Shown piece by piece: positions 52,543 through 62,102 of a stretch of DNA of 64,000 nt. Position numbers and translations under genes: made by a program. Position 1 is the stretch's first letter. The number at the start of each line of letters is the position of its first letter. Origin of the DNA: an uncultured Lachnospiraceae bacterium (lineage in GTDB: Bacteria > Bacillota > Clostridia > Lachnospirales > Lachnospiraceae); assembly GCA_910577105.1 (NCBI GenBank), contig CAJTMB010000010.1:1-64000 (forward strand). Direction: 5' to 3'. A model generated the notes under the pieces. It did no database searches. It had not been told where the DNA came from and saw only the letters and a program-made list of their open reading frames with translations.

Positions 52543-53319
52543 ATGATAAAATATATGAAAAGTGAATTATACAGGGTAGTGCATTCCAAAGGAATTTATC
52601 TGTTAGCGGGAGTCTGTCTGTCAATAACTCTCGCCGTGAATCTGATACTGGCATATTTCAGGGGAGTGGAGCCGTCATTTGCCTATGGAAATACGGCGTT
52701 TGCATTCGGAATGCTGGGTGGATTTATGCAGCCGATTTTTTTTCTGACGCTGCTTATGGGATGCCTTATTTTTGCGGATGAGTATAAGAACAAAACCATT
52801 ATGAACAGCATCTCATTTGGATATTCCAGACTTACCGTTTATTTCGGCAAGCTGGCAGTGGCGATTATTGTTTCCGCTGCATTGCTGGTGCTTGTGCTCA
52901 GTATCTTTATCGGCAGCGGTATACTGCTTTTGGAGAACAGCGGCACGGAAGTATTGTGCAATTTGTTGAAAGGATTTGGAGCATGTATTCCCATACTGAT
53001 TACAGGGGAAGTGGCAGCAATTACCTTTGCTTTCCTGATTGGCACGGTAATGGGTAGCACATGGACATGGATGGGTGTGTTTGTGTGTGTGCCGATGGCG
53101 TGTGAATTGCTGGGAATGAAATTTGAAATATTTGCCAGAATTTCCAAGTGGCTTGCATACGTTATTGCGGGAGAAGGCACACTGACCGAAGACATGGGCC
53201 TTGTCCTGGTGTGGATGAGCAGGGATGGTTTTATCAGGTGTATTTTAGCAGGTCTGGCGGGGATTGCAGTTTTCTTGGCAATTGGAGTTGTTGGAATACG
53301 GAGAAAAGAACTGGTGTGA
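52543..53319 (+). CDS. ABC-2 permease of the bacitracin-type exporter
   Basis: A 258-residue membrane protein with six transmembrane helices in the BcrB/ABC-2 layout: an N-terminal MIKYMKSELYRVVHSKGIYLL, DEYKNKTIMNSISFGYSRL in the first cytoplasmic loop, and four further helices. The start at 52543 follows AAGGAGG. It belongs with the ATPase at 51576; substrate unknown, likely a peptide antibiotic or lipid-linked compound. Confidence 0.85.
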   Translation: MIKYMKSELYRVVHSKGIYLLAGVCLSITLAVNLILAYFRGVEPSFAYGNTAFAFGMLGGFMQPIFFLTLLMGCLIFADEYKNKTIMNSISFGYSRLTVYFGKLAVAIIVSAALLVLVLSIFIGSGILLLENSGTEVLCNLLKGFGACIPILITGEVAAITFAFLIGTVMGSTWTWMGVFVCVPMACELLGMKFEIFARISKWLAYVIAGEGTLTEDMGLVLVWMSRDGFIRCILAGLAGIAVFLAIGVVGIRRKELV

Positions 53320-53382
53320 GAAGTTCTGTGTTTAGTTTCGTGGGATTATGGGATTTTGCATAGCGGAATCATGGGGGTTTGT

Positions 53383-54285
53383 ATGGAATGGATTTTGGCA
53401 GTGGTTTTGGGTATTATGGCATGTTATTATATGGTACGCTTTTACCGTCTGAAGGCAAACCTGAAAGCAGCAGAGGATGGATTGCGGGAAATAGAGCAAA
53501 ATCCGGGGGAAAACCGGATTCTGCTTATTTCTTTTCCGGATAAAGATGCCGAGCGGATTTTGGAAGCTGTGAATGCTTATATACTGCTGACAAGGAAGGA
53601 GCGGATTTTTTATAGGCAGAGGGAGAAAAAACTGCGCGCCCAGATAGAAAACATCAGCCATGATTTGCGTACGCCGCTGACCGCCATTATCGGTTATCTG
53701 GAACTTATGGATGCAGATAAATGGGGCAGGGAAGAGGAAGAAATGATGACGGCAGTGAAGAAAAAGGCAAGGGTTCTGCAAAGCCTGCTGGGAAACTTTT
53801 ATGACTTGTCGCGTCTGGAAATGAATGATTATCATTTTAACCTGGAAAAACTGGATATTGTCCGGCTCATCCGGGAAACCAGCCTGCTTTTTTACCGGCA
53901 GTTTGAGGAAAGGGGGCTGTCAGTGGAAATCTCCATGGAAGAAGAGCCTGTTTTTATACAGGCGGACGTGGGGGCCATGGAGCGGATTATTCATAATATG
54001 CTGCAAAACGCATTCCGTTATGCGGAAAGTTATCTCAAGATTGCCGTATGCAGGGAAAACGGAAAACCGGCGCTCTTGTTTGAAAATGATACTACGGTTT
54101 TGCAGGAGAGTGAAGTGGAACATTTGTTTGAGCGGTTTTATGTGCAGGAAAAGTCCCGCACGAGCCAGAGCAGCGGATTGGGGCTTACCATAAACAAGCT
54201 GCTGGCGGAGGCCATGGGGGGAAGCGTGGAGGCAAGGCTTGCGGCAGGTAGGCTTTTGATAGTATACCGGTTTGAGGAGGCGTGA
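53383..54285 (+). CDS. sensor histidine kinase of the ABC module
   Basis: A 300-residue kinase with a single N-terminal transmembrane helix and virtually no extracytoplasmic part. This layout is common in kinases that rely on their ABC transporter to sense antibiotics. The HisKA acceptor is in NISHDLRTPLTAIIGYLEL (His about 92); the HATPase motifs are NMLQNAFRY and SSGLGLTINKLL, and the G1 box is degenerate (NDTTVLQESE). Ribosome site GGGGGT. It pairs with the regulator at 50736. Confidence 0.9.
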   Translation: MEWILAVVLGIMACYYMVRFYRLKANLKAAEDGLREIEQNPGENRILLISFPDKDAERILEAVNAYILLTRKERIFYRQREKKLRAQIENISHDLRTPLTAIIGYLELMDADKWGREEEEMMTAVKKKARVLQSLLGNFYDLSRLEMNDYHFNLEKLDIVRLIRETSLLFYRQFEERGLSVEISMEEEPVFIQADVGAMERIIHNMLQNAFRYAESYLKIAVCRENGKPALLFENDTTVLQESEVEHLFERFYVQEKSRTSQSSGLGLTINKLLAEAMGGSVEARLAAGRLLIVYRFEEA

Positions 54286-54291
54286 CAACGG

Positions 54292-54690
54292 ATGCAAAAG
54301 GAAAGCGGTGTAAGCAAGGATTTTAGGGATATTGATGAAGTGTATGAAGCATTATTGAAAGAAAATGTAAAAGGTGAACTGAAAAAAGAGAAAGATTTTC
54401 TTGTTTGGACATTGCCGAATCGGATTATCATAGAAATTGCCCTTAATCTGCCTTATGAAGGTTATATCGGCACAGCATATATAGTAAACGGAAGGAGATG
54501 GGAGTTGGCCCATTGGCATCCACAGGTAGATGAAATGTATAATGATTTGCTGGATATTCATAACGGCAATACAATCTGGGTCACCAAAAAAAATATCTTC
54601 GGAAAAGAATGCGTACCCATAATAATGGGAAAAAGGGATTACGAGTCCATGAGCGATAAAAGAAAAAGCAGGTACAGCATTCTGATGTAA
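54292..54690 (+). CDS. hypothetical protein, 132 residues
   Basis: A small soluble protein with a central beta-rich part (FLVWTLPNRIIIEIALNLPY, YIGTAYIVNGRRWELAHWHPQ) and a basic C terminus. No family was recognised. It starts 6 bases after the kinase stop with a weak GGAGG site, so it may ride on the same transcript. The next gene has its own start region. Confidence 0.5.
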   Translation: MQKESGVSKDFRDIDEVYEALLKENVKGELKKEKDFLVWTLPNRIIIEIALNLPYEGYIGTAYIVNGRRWELAHWHPQVDEMYNDLLDIHNGNTIWVTKKNIFGKECVPIIMGKRDYESMSDKRKSRYSILM

Positions 54691-54790
54691 ATATTTGTAT
54701 TATTTTGTAGAATTTTCCGACTATTCATGATAAAATAGTACCAGTTTTTAACAACAGGGTATCAAGATTCTGGTAATTAGGGGTATGGCC

Positions 54791-57700
54791 ATGAATGCTG
54801 TTTGTCGTGATATATGCAGGGCGGTCCACGAGGGGAAGTGGCTTGACATTGCATATAAAAATGGGAAGGAAGAAGTAACCAAATACTGGATTGGGATTAA
54901 GGACATCAATCCCGTTGAGAAGTCCATGACGGTGGAAGGACTTCATTTGTCTAAATATACCATAAAAGAACTGAAAATCTATATTGATTCTATTTTGTCG
55001 TCTTCGGTTGTAGACGGCTCTTATTTCCAGACGGATGCCCGGCTTGTGGAGGACATCCGCAAAAATTCCCACAAGTATCAATCCGTTTTCCAAAACGTTG
55101 CCAACTTAAAAATACTGAATTATCTTGCAGACTGTAACAAGCTGGATACATCGCCGTACAAGACGGATTATGCATTGATTAACCGGTTTGACGGGGACTG
55201 TGTGCGGGCGGGGAAGTATGACCTTTCCCCGGAGCAGTTTCGGGAGATTGTAAAGAATTTTCAATACCAGACAAAAAGCAATTCCATGGTGCAGAGGATA
55301 AAACAGCTTGCATTAAATGTCATGAGCATCCCTACAAGGAAGGGGCTTTACGTGCTTGCCTACAGGGCTTTAAGGCTGGATGTAAAGCGCAGGGCGCTCA
55401 GGCCGGAGGAGGAGGTTACTCTCTGCACGGAGTTTACCATAAACGGAAGCAAACAGAGTATCCGGCAGTTTCTGGACGCGGAAGATTATGCCCTGTTGGA
55501 AAAATTTGAGCAAAATCTGGAAGCCATTAAGGACAGGATTACCCAATCCAACAGGCAGATAAAGGGTGTGGATGATATGCCTTACCTGATAGCCATTGGC
55601 AGGGACGTTATACTGGATTTGCACAAGGAATACGGGGCCATCCACAAGATGTTTGAAGAGGACAAGGTAACGGTGCCTATTCAGGCATTTTTCGGCAACC
55701 TGTTAAAACAGGTAAACAGAAGAAAGGATTATCCCATAGCGCTGTTAAACAAGAAAATTAATCTTGACCAGCTTCTTGCCATCCACAATGCGGTAAAGTA
55801 TCCGCTTGCGTATATTCAGGGACCGCCCGGCACCGGCAAGACCAACACCATTGTCAATACCATCGTCACGGCTTTCTTTAACGAAAAGACGGTGTTGTTT
55901 GCTTCGTACAACAATCACCCCATAGACGGCGTATGCCAAAAATTACAGGGTATTTCCTATCGAAGCTGGGGGACGGTTCCTTTTCCCATTGTGCGCCTCG
56001 GCAATGATGAAAAGGTGCTGGAAGCATTGCACTACATCAGGAATCTGTATGAAACGGTAAAGGATGTAACCGTGTTTGACGGGACGCTGGACCGGAATAA
56101 AGAGGAAAGGATGTTCCGCACCAGGAAGCTGACGGAGCTTTTGCGCCGCCATGAGGAAAAGCTGGAGCTTCTGGAAAAGGAAGAAGCCATACAAAAACTG
56201 CTGGAAACCAACAAACATCTGACCTTACAGACTGAGTTGCAGGGAGTCCAGTTGAGGGAGGTAAGGGAAAGGCTTGAGGAGATAGGCGAGATTACGGATG
56301 AAGAGGCCTTAAAGCTTGTGCTGGAGGATGAGGAGGAGTTTAAAAAGTATCTGTATTTTACCTCAGTGAAATATATTCAGCGGTTGAAGGAAGCCAGAAA
56401 CAGCGATTTGCTTCAGATTTTATACATGGAGGAAAACAACGGCGAGGAACAGCAGAAGAAAGTCAAAAAATTTAACGACTATCTGATAAAGCCGGAAAAC
56501 CTAAAAAAGTTCCAGCGGATTTTTCCGATTGTGGCGACCACTTCCATCTCGGCGCACAAGGTCGGGGAGCCGGGTACTTACTTTGACATGGTAATTATGG
56601 ATGAGGCAAGCCAGGGAAATATTGCGGTTTCCCTTGTGCCTATTATCCGTGGGAGGAATCTGATGCTTGTGGGAGACCCACAGCAGCTGAACCCGGTTAT
56701 TGTCATGGAATCTTCGGACAATGACAGGCTTCGAAAACGGTACGGCGTCACGGAGGAATATGATTATTGTAAAAATTCCATCTATAAGGCATTTCTTGCC
56801 AGCGATGCCGTCAGCGTGGAAATACTGCTCAGCCACCATTACAGATGTGACAGGCGTATCATTTCTTTTAACAACAAAAAATATTACAACAACAAATTGA
56901 TAATCGACAGTGCCGGCAAGTCCGAACAGCCTTTGGTTTTCAAGGATATACAGGATAATACGGCTTTCTACAAAAATACCGCGCCGAGGGAAGTGGAAGA
57001 AATTGTGGAGTTTGCCGTCAGGAACAAGGACAAGCAAATCGGCGTCATTACGCCCTTTGCCAACCAGAAGGATTTGATAAATGACATGATTGTCAAAAAC
57101 AATCTGGACAATGTGACCTGCGGCACCGTCCATGCTTTTCAGGGCGATGAAAAGGATGTTGTCCTGTTTTCCCTTGCCCTGACGGACAAAACCGGTGTCG
57201 GCACTTACGACTGGTTAAAAAACAACAAGGAGTTAATCAATGTGGCAACCTCCCGCGCAAAGGACCGGTTAATTGTGCTTTCCAGCAAAAAGGAACTGAC
57301 GCGCCTGCACGGGGAAGGCCGGGACGATATCTATGAGCTAGTGCAGTATGTCAGCACCAACGGCGCCTCCGAGGTAACGCCCCGCACCAGCGCTTCCCGT
57401 GCCCTTGGCATAAAGCCCTACAGCACGGAAACGGAAGCAGCTTTTTTGCTTACCTTAAGCCACGCGCTGGAAAATGTCTTAAACACGGACAAAAAATGCA
57501 TTGTCCGCAAGGAGGTAAGCATCGCACAGGTTTTTTCGGAACATACAGCGCAGTACAATAATTTGTTCTACACGGGCCGTTTTGATTTTGTGGTGTACGA
57601 GCGGGACTACTTCAAAAACGAACTCCCCATCCTCGCCATCGAGCTGGACGGCAGGGAACATGCGGAAGACAGCGTGGTGAAGGAACGGGACAGAAAGAAG

Positions 57701-57808
57701 GAAGAAATTTGTAAGGCACATGGGTTTGAGTTGATACGGGTGGAGAACAGTTATGCGAGGAGGTATAACTTTATAAAAGAGGTGTTGATTAGGTATTTTG
57801 GGGGGTGA
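54791..57808 (+). CDS. superfamily I helicase with C-terminal DUF2726/nuclease-like domain
   Basis: A roughly 1005-residue protein. An SF1 (UPF1/DNA2-type AAA_11/AAA_12) helicase core carries Walker A IQGPPGTGKTNT near residue 350, motif II VIMDEASQG near 602, motif III GDPQQLNPV near 629 and motif VI NVATSRAKDRLIV near 818. A coiled-coil insertion lies at about 435-510. The C-terminal 90 residues (FYTGRFDFVVY, AIELDGREHAE, ERDRKKEE) match DUF2726, a PD-(D/E)xK-like fold. Such helicase-nuclease fusions occur in defence islands. The start is ATG 54791, 5 bases after AGGGG; ATG 54785 is possible. Confidence 0.88.
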   Translation: MNAVCRDICRAVHEGKWLDIAYKNGKEEVTKYWIGIKDINPVEKSMTVEGLHLSKYTIKELKIYIDSILSSSVVDGSYFQTDARLVEDIRKNSHKYQSVFQNVANLKILNYLADCNKLDTSPYKTDYALINRFDGDCVRAGKYDLSPEQFREIVKNFQYQTKSNSMVQRIKQLALNVMSIPTRKGLYVLAYRALRLDVKRRALRPEEEVTLCTEFTINGSKQSIRQFLDAEDYALLEKFEQNLEAIKDRITQSNRQIKGVDDMPYLIAIGRDVILDLHKEYGAIHKMFEEDKVTVPIQAFFGNLLKQVNRRKDYPIALLNKKINLDQLLAIHNAVKYPLAYIQGPPGTGKTNTIVNTIVTAFFNEKTVLFASYNNHPIDGVCQKLQGISYRSWGTVPFPIVRLGNDEKVLEALHYIRNLYETVKDVTVFDGTLDRNKEERMFRTRKLTELLRRHEEKLELLEKEEAIQKLLETNKHLTLQTELQGVQLREVRERLEEIGEITDEEALKLVLEDEEEFKKYLYFTSVKYIQRLKEARNSDLLQILYMEENNGEEQQKKVKKFNDYLIKPENLKKFQRIFPIVATTSISAHKVGEPGTYFDMVIMDEASQGNIAVSLVPIIRGRNLMLVGDPQQLNPVIVMESSDNDRLRKRYGVTEEYDYCKNSIYKAFLASDAVSVEILLSHHYRCDRRIISFNNKKYYNNKLIIDSAGKSEQPLVFKDIQDNTAFYKNTAPREVEEIVEFAVRNKDKQIGVITPFANQKDLINDMIVKNNLDNVTCGTVHAFQGDEKDVVLFSLALTDKTGVGTYDWLKNNKELINVATSRAKDRLIVLSSKKELTRLHGEGRDDIYELVQYVSTNGASEVTPRTSASRALGIKPYSTETEAAFLLTLSHALENVLNTDKKCIVRKEVSIAQVFSEHTAQYNNLFYTGRFDFVVYERDYFKNELPILAIELDGREHAEDSVVKERDRKKEEICKAHGFELIRVENSYARRYNFIKEVLIRYFGG

Positions 57809-57852
57809 GGGGGTATTTAAAGGAAATGTGAAAAGAAATTTCATGCAGGAGG

Positions 57853-58440
57853 ATGAAGGAGCAGATGTTAGATAACGATATTACACTATTTGATTTGCAT
57901 ATAGATAGCAATGGTGAAACAACAAATCCAGCTTTAGTGATTAAAGGATGCAATGCGGTTATTTGCAATGATAGGTATGGCTCACAAGCGATATATTCGG
58001 AACTAGAGGAGAGTAGCCTTGTCTATTTGAATAAAAATGATTACAAAGGGAATGCATTAGTGTTAGAAATAGAGATTTGTTTCAGTAATAATCAAAGAAC
58101 GCCCTATCACTGGTTTTGGGCACGATGTTTTTCTATAAGAACAGATAACGGATTAGTAATTAAGGTAAATGGTGAAAAACATGATAAAGCACAATCTAAA
58201 ATTAATAAAGATTCTATGATGGTGCTTGGGATTGGACTATTTATCAGCAATGAGCAAGAATATGAAACATTGTTAAATTGTAATATTCTGCTAATTGAAG
58301 GATTTGTTGCATTAGATAGAGCAACAAATACATATGGAGTTGCGATAAAGTTACAAAGAAAAAAAGGAGAATGGGAAATCATTTTTGCAAATACTTTTCG
58401 AGAAAATAAAAAGGATAATATAAAAAATAAAAATCAATAA
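57853..58440 (+). CDS. hypothetical protein in AT-rich island
   Basis: A 195-residue soluble protein, alternating beta segments and basic ends (terminal KKDNIKNKNQ). No family was recognised. Base composition drops to clearly AT-rich from here to the right end, unlike the helicase gene 45 bases upstream, suggesting separate acquisition. ATG 57853 lies directly after AGGAGG; ATG 57865 with AAGGAG is the alternative start. The role is unknown, but its place between helicase and HNH remnant suggests an accessory or defence gene. Confidence 0.5.
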   Translation: MKEQMLDNDITLFDLHIDSNGETTNPALVIKGCNAVICNDRYGSQAIYSELEESSLVYLNKNDYKGNALVLEIEICFSNNQRTPYHWFWARCFSIRTDNGLVIKVNGEKHDKAQSKINKDSMMVLGIGLFISNEQEYETLLNCNILLIEGFVALDRATNTYGVAIKLQRKKGEWEIIFANTFRENKKDNIKNKNQ

Positions 58441-58663
58441 ATTATAGAAGTAAGACTCAATATTATAGTGAAAATAAATCCATTAAATCTGACAGGATTT
58501 CCAAGGATGAATATGATAAAAAAGAAATATTATAAAGAGGCAGCCTGATGCAGTATTGGGTTGAAAGTTTTAGGAAAGTTGGAAGAATAAAGAAATAAGT
58601 TGTAGAAGCGTTATGAAATTAGAAACGTAAAGAGTAAATTTTTGATAGGTTGGAGAGGAGCTT

Positions 58664-59368
58664 ATGGATGATATTGGTTTAGGAACATGTGTTAGGATTT
58701 TAGAATCGGAATCAGTTCTACAAGAATATTATACAGGTTATCTTACGGATGTGGGGAGATTGTAAAAACGGATATCTATAAGATTGATAGTCTGGAACAA
58801 CTGGTACAGGTTTGTGAAATTCTTTATACAGATTCAAATTTTATAGAATTAAATGAACGTGGAAGACGCATGTATAGTGCAGGGTTGAATAATTACAATC
58901 GATTTACAAGTGGAGAAGAATTTCAGAAAATAAAAGATAAAATATGTTTGATGGATGTTCCAGTGCCATCGAAAGTTGTCAGGGCAGTAAAGAAAAATGT
59001 ATGGAAACGTTCCGAAATTGTGCGAGTACAAGCAATCGAGTTTGCGGGATATGCTTGTGAAATAAATTGTAAGCATAAAAGTTATGTGGCATAAAAAGGC
59101 AAAAAACCATACATGGAAGGTCATCATGCAATTTCAATGCGTTTGCAACTGAGATTTCAATGCAGTCTGGATGTTTATGCAAGTATAGTTTGTCTTTGTC
59201 CGGTTTTCCACAGAAAAAATACACTTTGCATTGAAGGAGGATAAGCAGTCCATGATGGAACAAGTTAATGCTACAAGAGATGAGAGGTTGGTACATAGTG
59301 GTATTAGGATGAGTAAGAAAGAGTTTACAGATTTGGTGGTGTCGGTGAAGGAAAATATTGGTAGATAA
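58664..59368 (+). pseudogene. decayed HNH endonuclease gene
   Basis: The frame opens after GGAGAGGAG (MDDIGLGTCVRIL) and is soon lost. The following frame carries SLEQLVQVCEILYTD and, further on, EFAGYACEINC. It is stopped by TAA at 59092-59094 but continues in phase as YMEGHHAISMRL and LDVYASIVCLCPVFHRK, an HNH finger. A third frame then ends it (MMEQVNATRDERLVHSGIRMSKKEF, TAA at 59366). One G missing near 58758 and one extra A in the run near 59214 explain the frame changes. The usual last Cys of the finger is Phe. McrA-like restriction enzymes are the nearest relatives. Not functional as it stands. Confidence 0.75.
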
Positions 59369-59436
59369 TAATAGAAGATTAAGTTATAATTGAACAGGAG
59401 AATATATTTTGATTAAGAGTTTAAAGGTAGGGTTAT

Positions 59437-61464
59437 ATGAGCAATTACTTACAGTTTGAAGCGTCAACAAATCTTAAAAATCTATTGGGAAAAGGATTGG
59501 TTACAGACCAAACAGCGGCAATATTTGAATTAGTAAAAAATTCATATGATGCAGATGCAGAAGAAGTTTATATTTCATTTGTTGATTTAAATACAGATTC
59601 ACCGCGACTTATTATTCATGACACTGGCATAGGAATGAGCCTTGAGGATATAGAAAAAAAATGGATGGTTATTGGAACTGAAAGTAAAAAAGGAAAACTA
59701 TATTCTCCTATTTTTCATAGAACATTAAATGGTGATAAAGGGATAGGAAGATTTGCGGTCGATAGATTAGGTGTAAGTTTAAAATTGGTTAGTATTAAGC
59801 GAGATAGTGGTACTAAAATTTCCATGGAGTTCAATTGGAATGAGTTTGAAGAAAAATATCAAAATGTTTCAGACGTGAAGATCCCATATTTTGTATCAGA
59901 ATGTGCAAGGCAGGAAACGGGGTTATATCTTGAAATTATTGGGTTAAGAGACGAATGGAATATTAAAAAATTAAAGGAGTTGATAAAGAATTTAAGACAA
60001 TTTAAAAGCCCTTTTGCAATGGAGGATAACTTTAAGATTGTAATAGATGCCCCCACATTGGGATATAAAAATTATGTTATCTCAAGCGAAAATTTGAAAG
60101 GAATAAGTTCATTATGGATTGATGTAGAATGTAAAAAAGACAATGACAATTTAGTATTTATGACAATTTGTAAAGACGGCATAGAGTATGAAGAACAGGT
60201 TGTCAACAAGTTCAGTATTGGACCAATGAGAACAAAGGTATATTTCTTTAATCAGGGAGACAAGGTAAGATTTAAAAATCGTTTTTCAATTAGAGTACGC
60301 GATTTTGGAAATATAAAATTGTACAGAGATGGATTTCGAATACACCCATATGGGGAGGAGAATAATGATTGGTTAGATATTGATAGAAGAAAAGCACAAG
60401 GATTTGGTAGATTTTTTGGTTCAGGCGATTTAATAGGTTATGTACAAATATATAAGAGTTTGAATCCGGGATTGATTCCTTTAACAAACAGGCAGGGACT
60501 TATTGAAAATGATGATTTTCAAAATTTAAGAAAATTCATTTTTGAATATGCAATACAAACATTGGAAAGATACTATTTTCTTAAGTTTAAAAAGAATGTT
60601 AATGAAACCTTAGAAAAGAGTAAACAGCAAGTTAATGCGACAGCAAGGCAGATAGATGATATTGTAGTTGAGATTTCTAAATATGATAAAAATTTGGGAA
60701 AAAGATTAAAACGTTATGCTGAAGATATAAAGGAGAATCAAAAAGAACAGATAAAGTTTGCAGAAGAACAGCATGAATTGACGAAGGTATACTCCAGAAT
60801 AGCACAAAAAGAAACTGTTTTACATCAACTGATTCATCAATCTTTATTAGATATGCGAAATGCTTTTGCAGCAGTTAATAGGCTTGAAAAGACTTCGGGG
60901 TTTCATATTGAAGGGCAGGCAAAAGATTTATTTGAGTTGTTAAAGAAATCCATTAACGATAGTATGGCAAAATTGCTCACTGTAAGGGATGACTTGACAC
61001 GAACAAAACATAAAATAAAAATTAATTTATCTGAGTACATAGCAGGTATCTTAGATAAATATAATGGGCAATTTGAAGAATATTCAATATCATTAGAAAA
61101 AAGGCTGGATTACGGTATTGAGTATATGATGGATATTAATGATTTGAAAGCCATTATTAATAATTTGATTTCTAATTCAGTGAAAGCTCTTAGAGAGATT
61201 CAAGGAAGACCAAGAAAAATTTTAATTGAATTAAAAGGGACAGATAAATTTGTAGTGATTAAGGTTCAAGATAACGGGTGTGGAATAGATGAAAAAAATC
61301 GTGAAAAGATTTTTGATACATTTTTCAGTACCACTCAAAAATACGGAGGTTTTGGAATTGGATTAACAATAATTGATGAGACTATTAAAGAATATGGGGG
61401 AACTCTAGAGCTAGTAGATATGGAAATGGAAGGTGCATGTTTTTTAATCAAGTTAAGGAGGTAA
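59437..61464 (+). CDS. dual GHKL ATPase: MORC/Hsp90-like N terminus plus histidine-kinase-like C terminus
   Basis: A 675-residue soluble protein. Residues of about 20-120 form a GHKL ATPase of the HATPase_c_3 (MORC/Hsp90/MutL-like) kind: IFELVKNSYDADA, HDTGIGM and GDKGIGRFAVDRLG. A middle region with SIRVRDFGNIKLYRDGFRI and LTNRQGLIENDDF fits the S5-like transducer of such proteins. A coiled coil at about 395-465 leads to LHQLIHQSLLDMRNAF, a candidate phospho-acceptor helix. A second GHKL domain follows (NLISNSVKALRE, DNGCGI, GGFGIGLTIIDE). The receiver gene starts 1 base after its stop. It is likely the sensor of a three-gene system. Confidence 0.85.
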   Translation: MSNYLQFEASTNLKNLLGKGLVTDQTAAIFELVKNSYDADAEEVYISFVDLNTDSPRLIIHDTGIGMSLEDIEKKWMVIGTESKKGKLYSPIFHRTLNGDKGIGRFAVDRLGVSLKLVSIKRDSGTKISMEFNWNEFEEKYQNVSDVKIPYFVSECARQETGLYLEIIGLRDEWNIKKLKELIKNLRQFKSPFAMEDNFKIVIDAPTLGYKNYVISSENLKGISSLWIDVECKKDNDNLVFMTICKDGIEYEEQVVNKFSIGPMRTKVYFFNQGDKVRFKNRFSIRVRDFGNIKLYRDGFRIHPYGEENNDWLDIDRRKAQGFGRFFGSGDLIGYVQIYKSLNPGLIPLTNRQGLIENDDFQNLRKFIFEYAIQTLERYYFLKFKKNVNETLEKSKQQVNATARQIDDIVVEISKYDKNLGKRLKRYAEDIKENQKEQIKFAEEQHELTKVYSRIAQKETVLHQLIHQSLLDMRNAFAAVNRLEKTSGFHIEGQAKDLFELLKKSINDSMAKLLTVRDDLTRTKHKIKINLSEYIAGILDKYNGQFEEYSISLEKRLDYGIEYMMDINDLKAIINNLISNSVKALREIQGRPRKILIELKGTDKFVVIKVQDNGCGIDEKNREKIFDTFFSTTQKYGGFGIGLTIIDETIKEYGGTLELVDMEMEGACFLIKLRR

Positions 61465-61465
61465 T

Positions 61466-62101
61466 ATGTTCACAAGAAAAATATTAATTGTAGACGATGA
61501 AGTTAATATTGAAGCATTATATATCCCAGCATATGTAGATGAAATAGAGAAGATAAAGCAAACGCATGAGGAATATTGCAATTATAAGTTGGAATTCAAG
61601 CATATAGTAAGCATTGAGGGTGCAGTGGAATATTTACAGTCAGAGGCAATAGTTGATGTATTAATAATTGATTATAAGTTTAACAATAATGGCAATAAGA
61701 AAACAGGAGTGGATCTTATAAAGTTTATTCGTGAAAACATCAATAAACATTGCAAAGTGATTTTCTATACGATGAATGCGCTTTCAGGAATTCCATTTGA
61801 TAGTTATATTGAGTTAATTAATAATCAAGTATTTAGAATAGTGGATAAAGCACATTGTAATGATTATGATTTTAGTAAGATAATATTGGAAGCAGCAGTA
61901 GATTGTGATTTTATTGTGAATTCACTTGAAAATTTTTGGATTGAATATGGTGAAGTTTTTAATACATATCAATATACATTCTTAGGAGAAAAACAAAATT
62001 TTTCGGAATTACTTAACCATATTCGGATGAATGATAAAATAGGAAAAAGTATTGTAAACAAATTAATGCATAAGGCACTTATTGATTCAGTAGAGGTTTG
62101 A
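61466..62101 (+). CDS. receiver-domain protein with unusual insertion
   Basis: A 211-residue protein whose first 145 residues are a phospho-receiver domain. It has the acidic pair D10-D11 (KILIVDDEV), phospho-acceptor Asp69 in DVLIIDYKF, Thr102 in VIFYTMNAL and Lys128 in RIVDKAH. A stretch of about 20 residues is inserted after the first helix (EIEKIKQTHEEYCNYKLEF). The last 65 residues are helical and carry no DNA-binding motif, so this is not a transcription regulator. It sits between the dual-GHKL protein and the caspase-like protein with 1-base gaps, as a relay would. Confidence 0.85.
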   Translation: MFTRKILIVDDEVNIEALYIPAYVDEIEKIKQTHEEYCNYKLEFKHIVSIEGAVEYLQSEAIVDVLIIDYKFNNNGNKKTGVDLIKFIRENINKHCKVIFYTMNALSGIPFDSYIELINNQVFRIVDKAHCNDYDFSKIILEAAVDCDFIVNSLENFWIEYGEVFNTYQYTFLGEKQNFSELLNHIRMNDKIGKSIVNKLMHKALIDSVEV

Positions 62102-62102
62102 A

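Noticed and set aside
59437..61464. Gene as an ordinary two-component histidine kinase
   Set aside because: The N-terminal MORC-like ATPase, absence of membrane segments and non-canonical His-box do not fit; the neighbour receiver lacks a DNA-binding domain.
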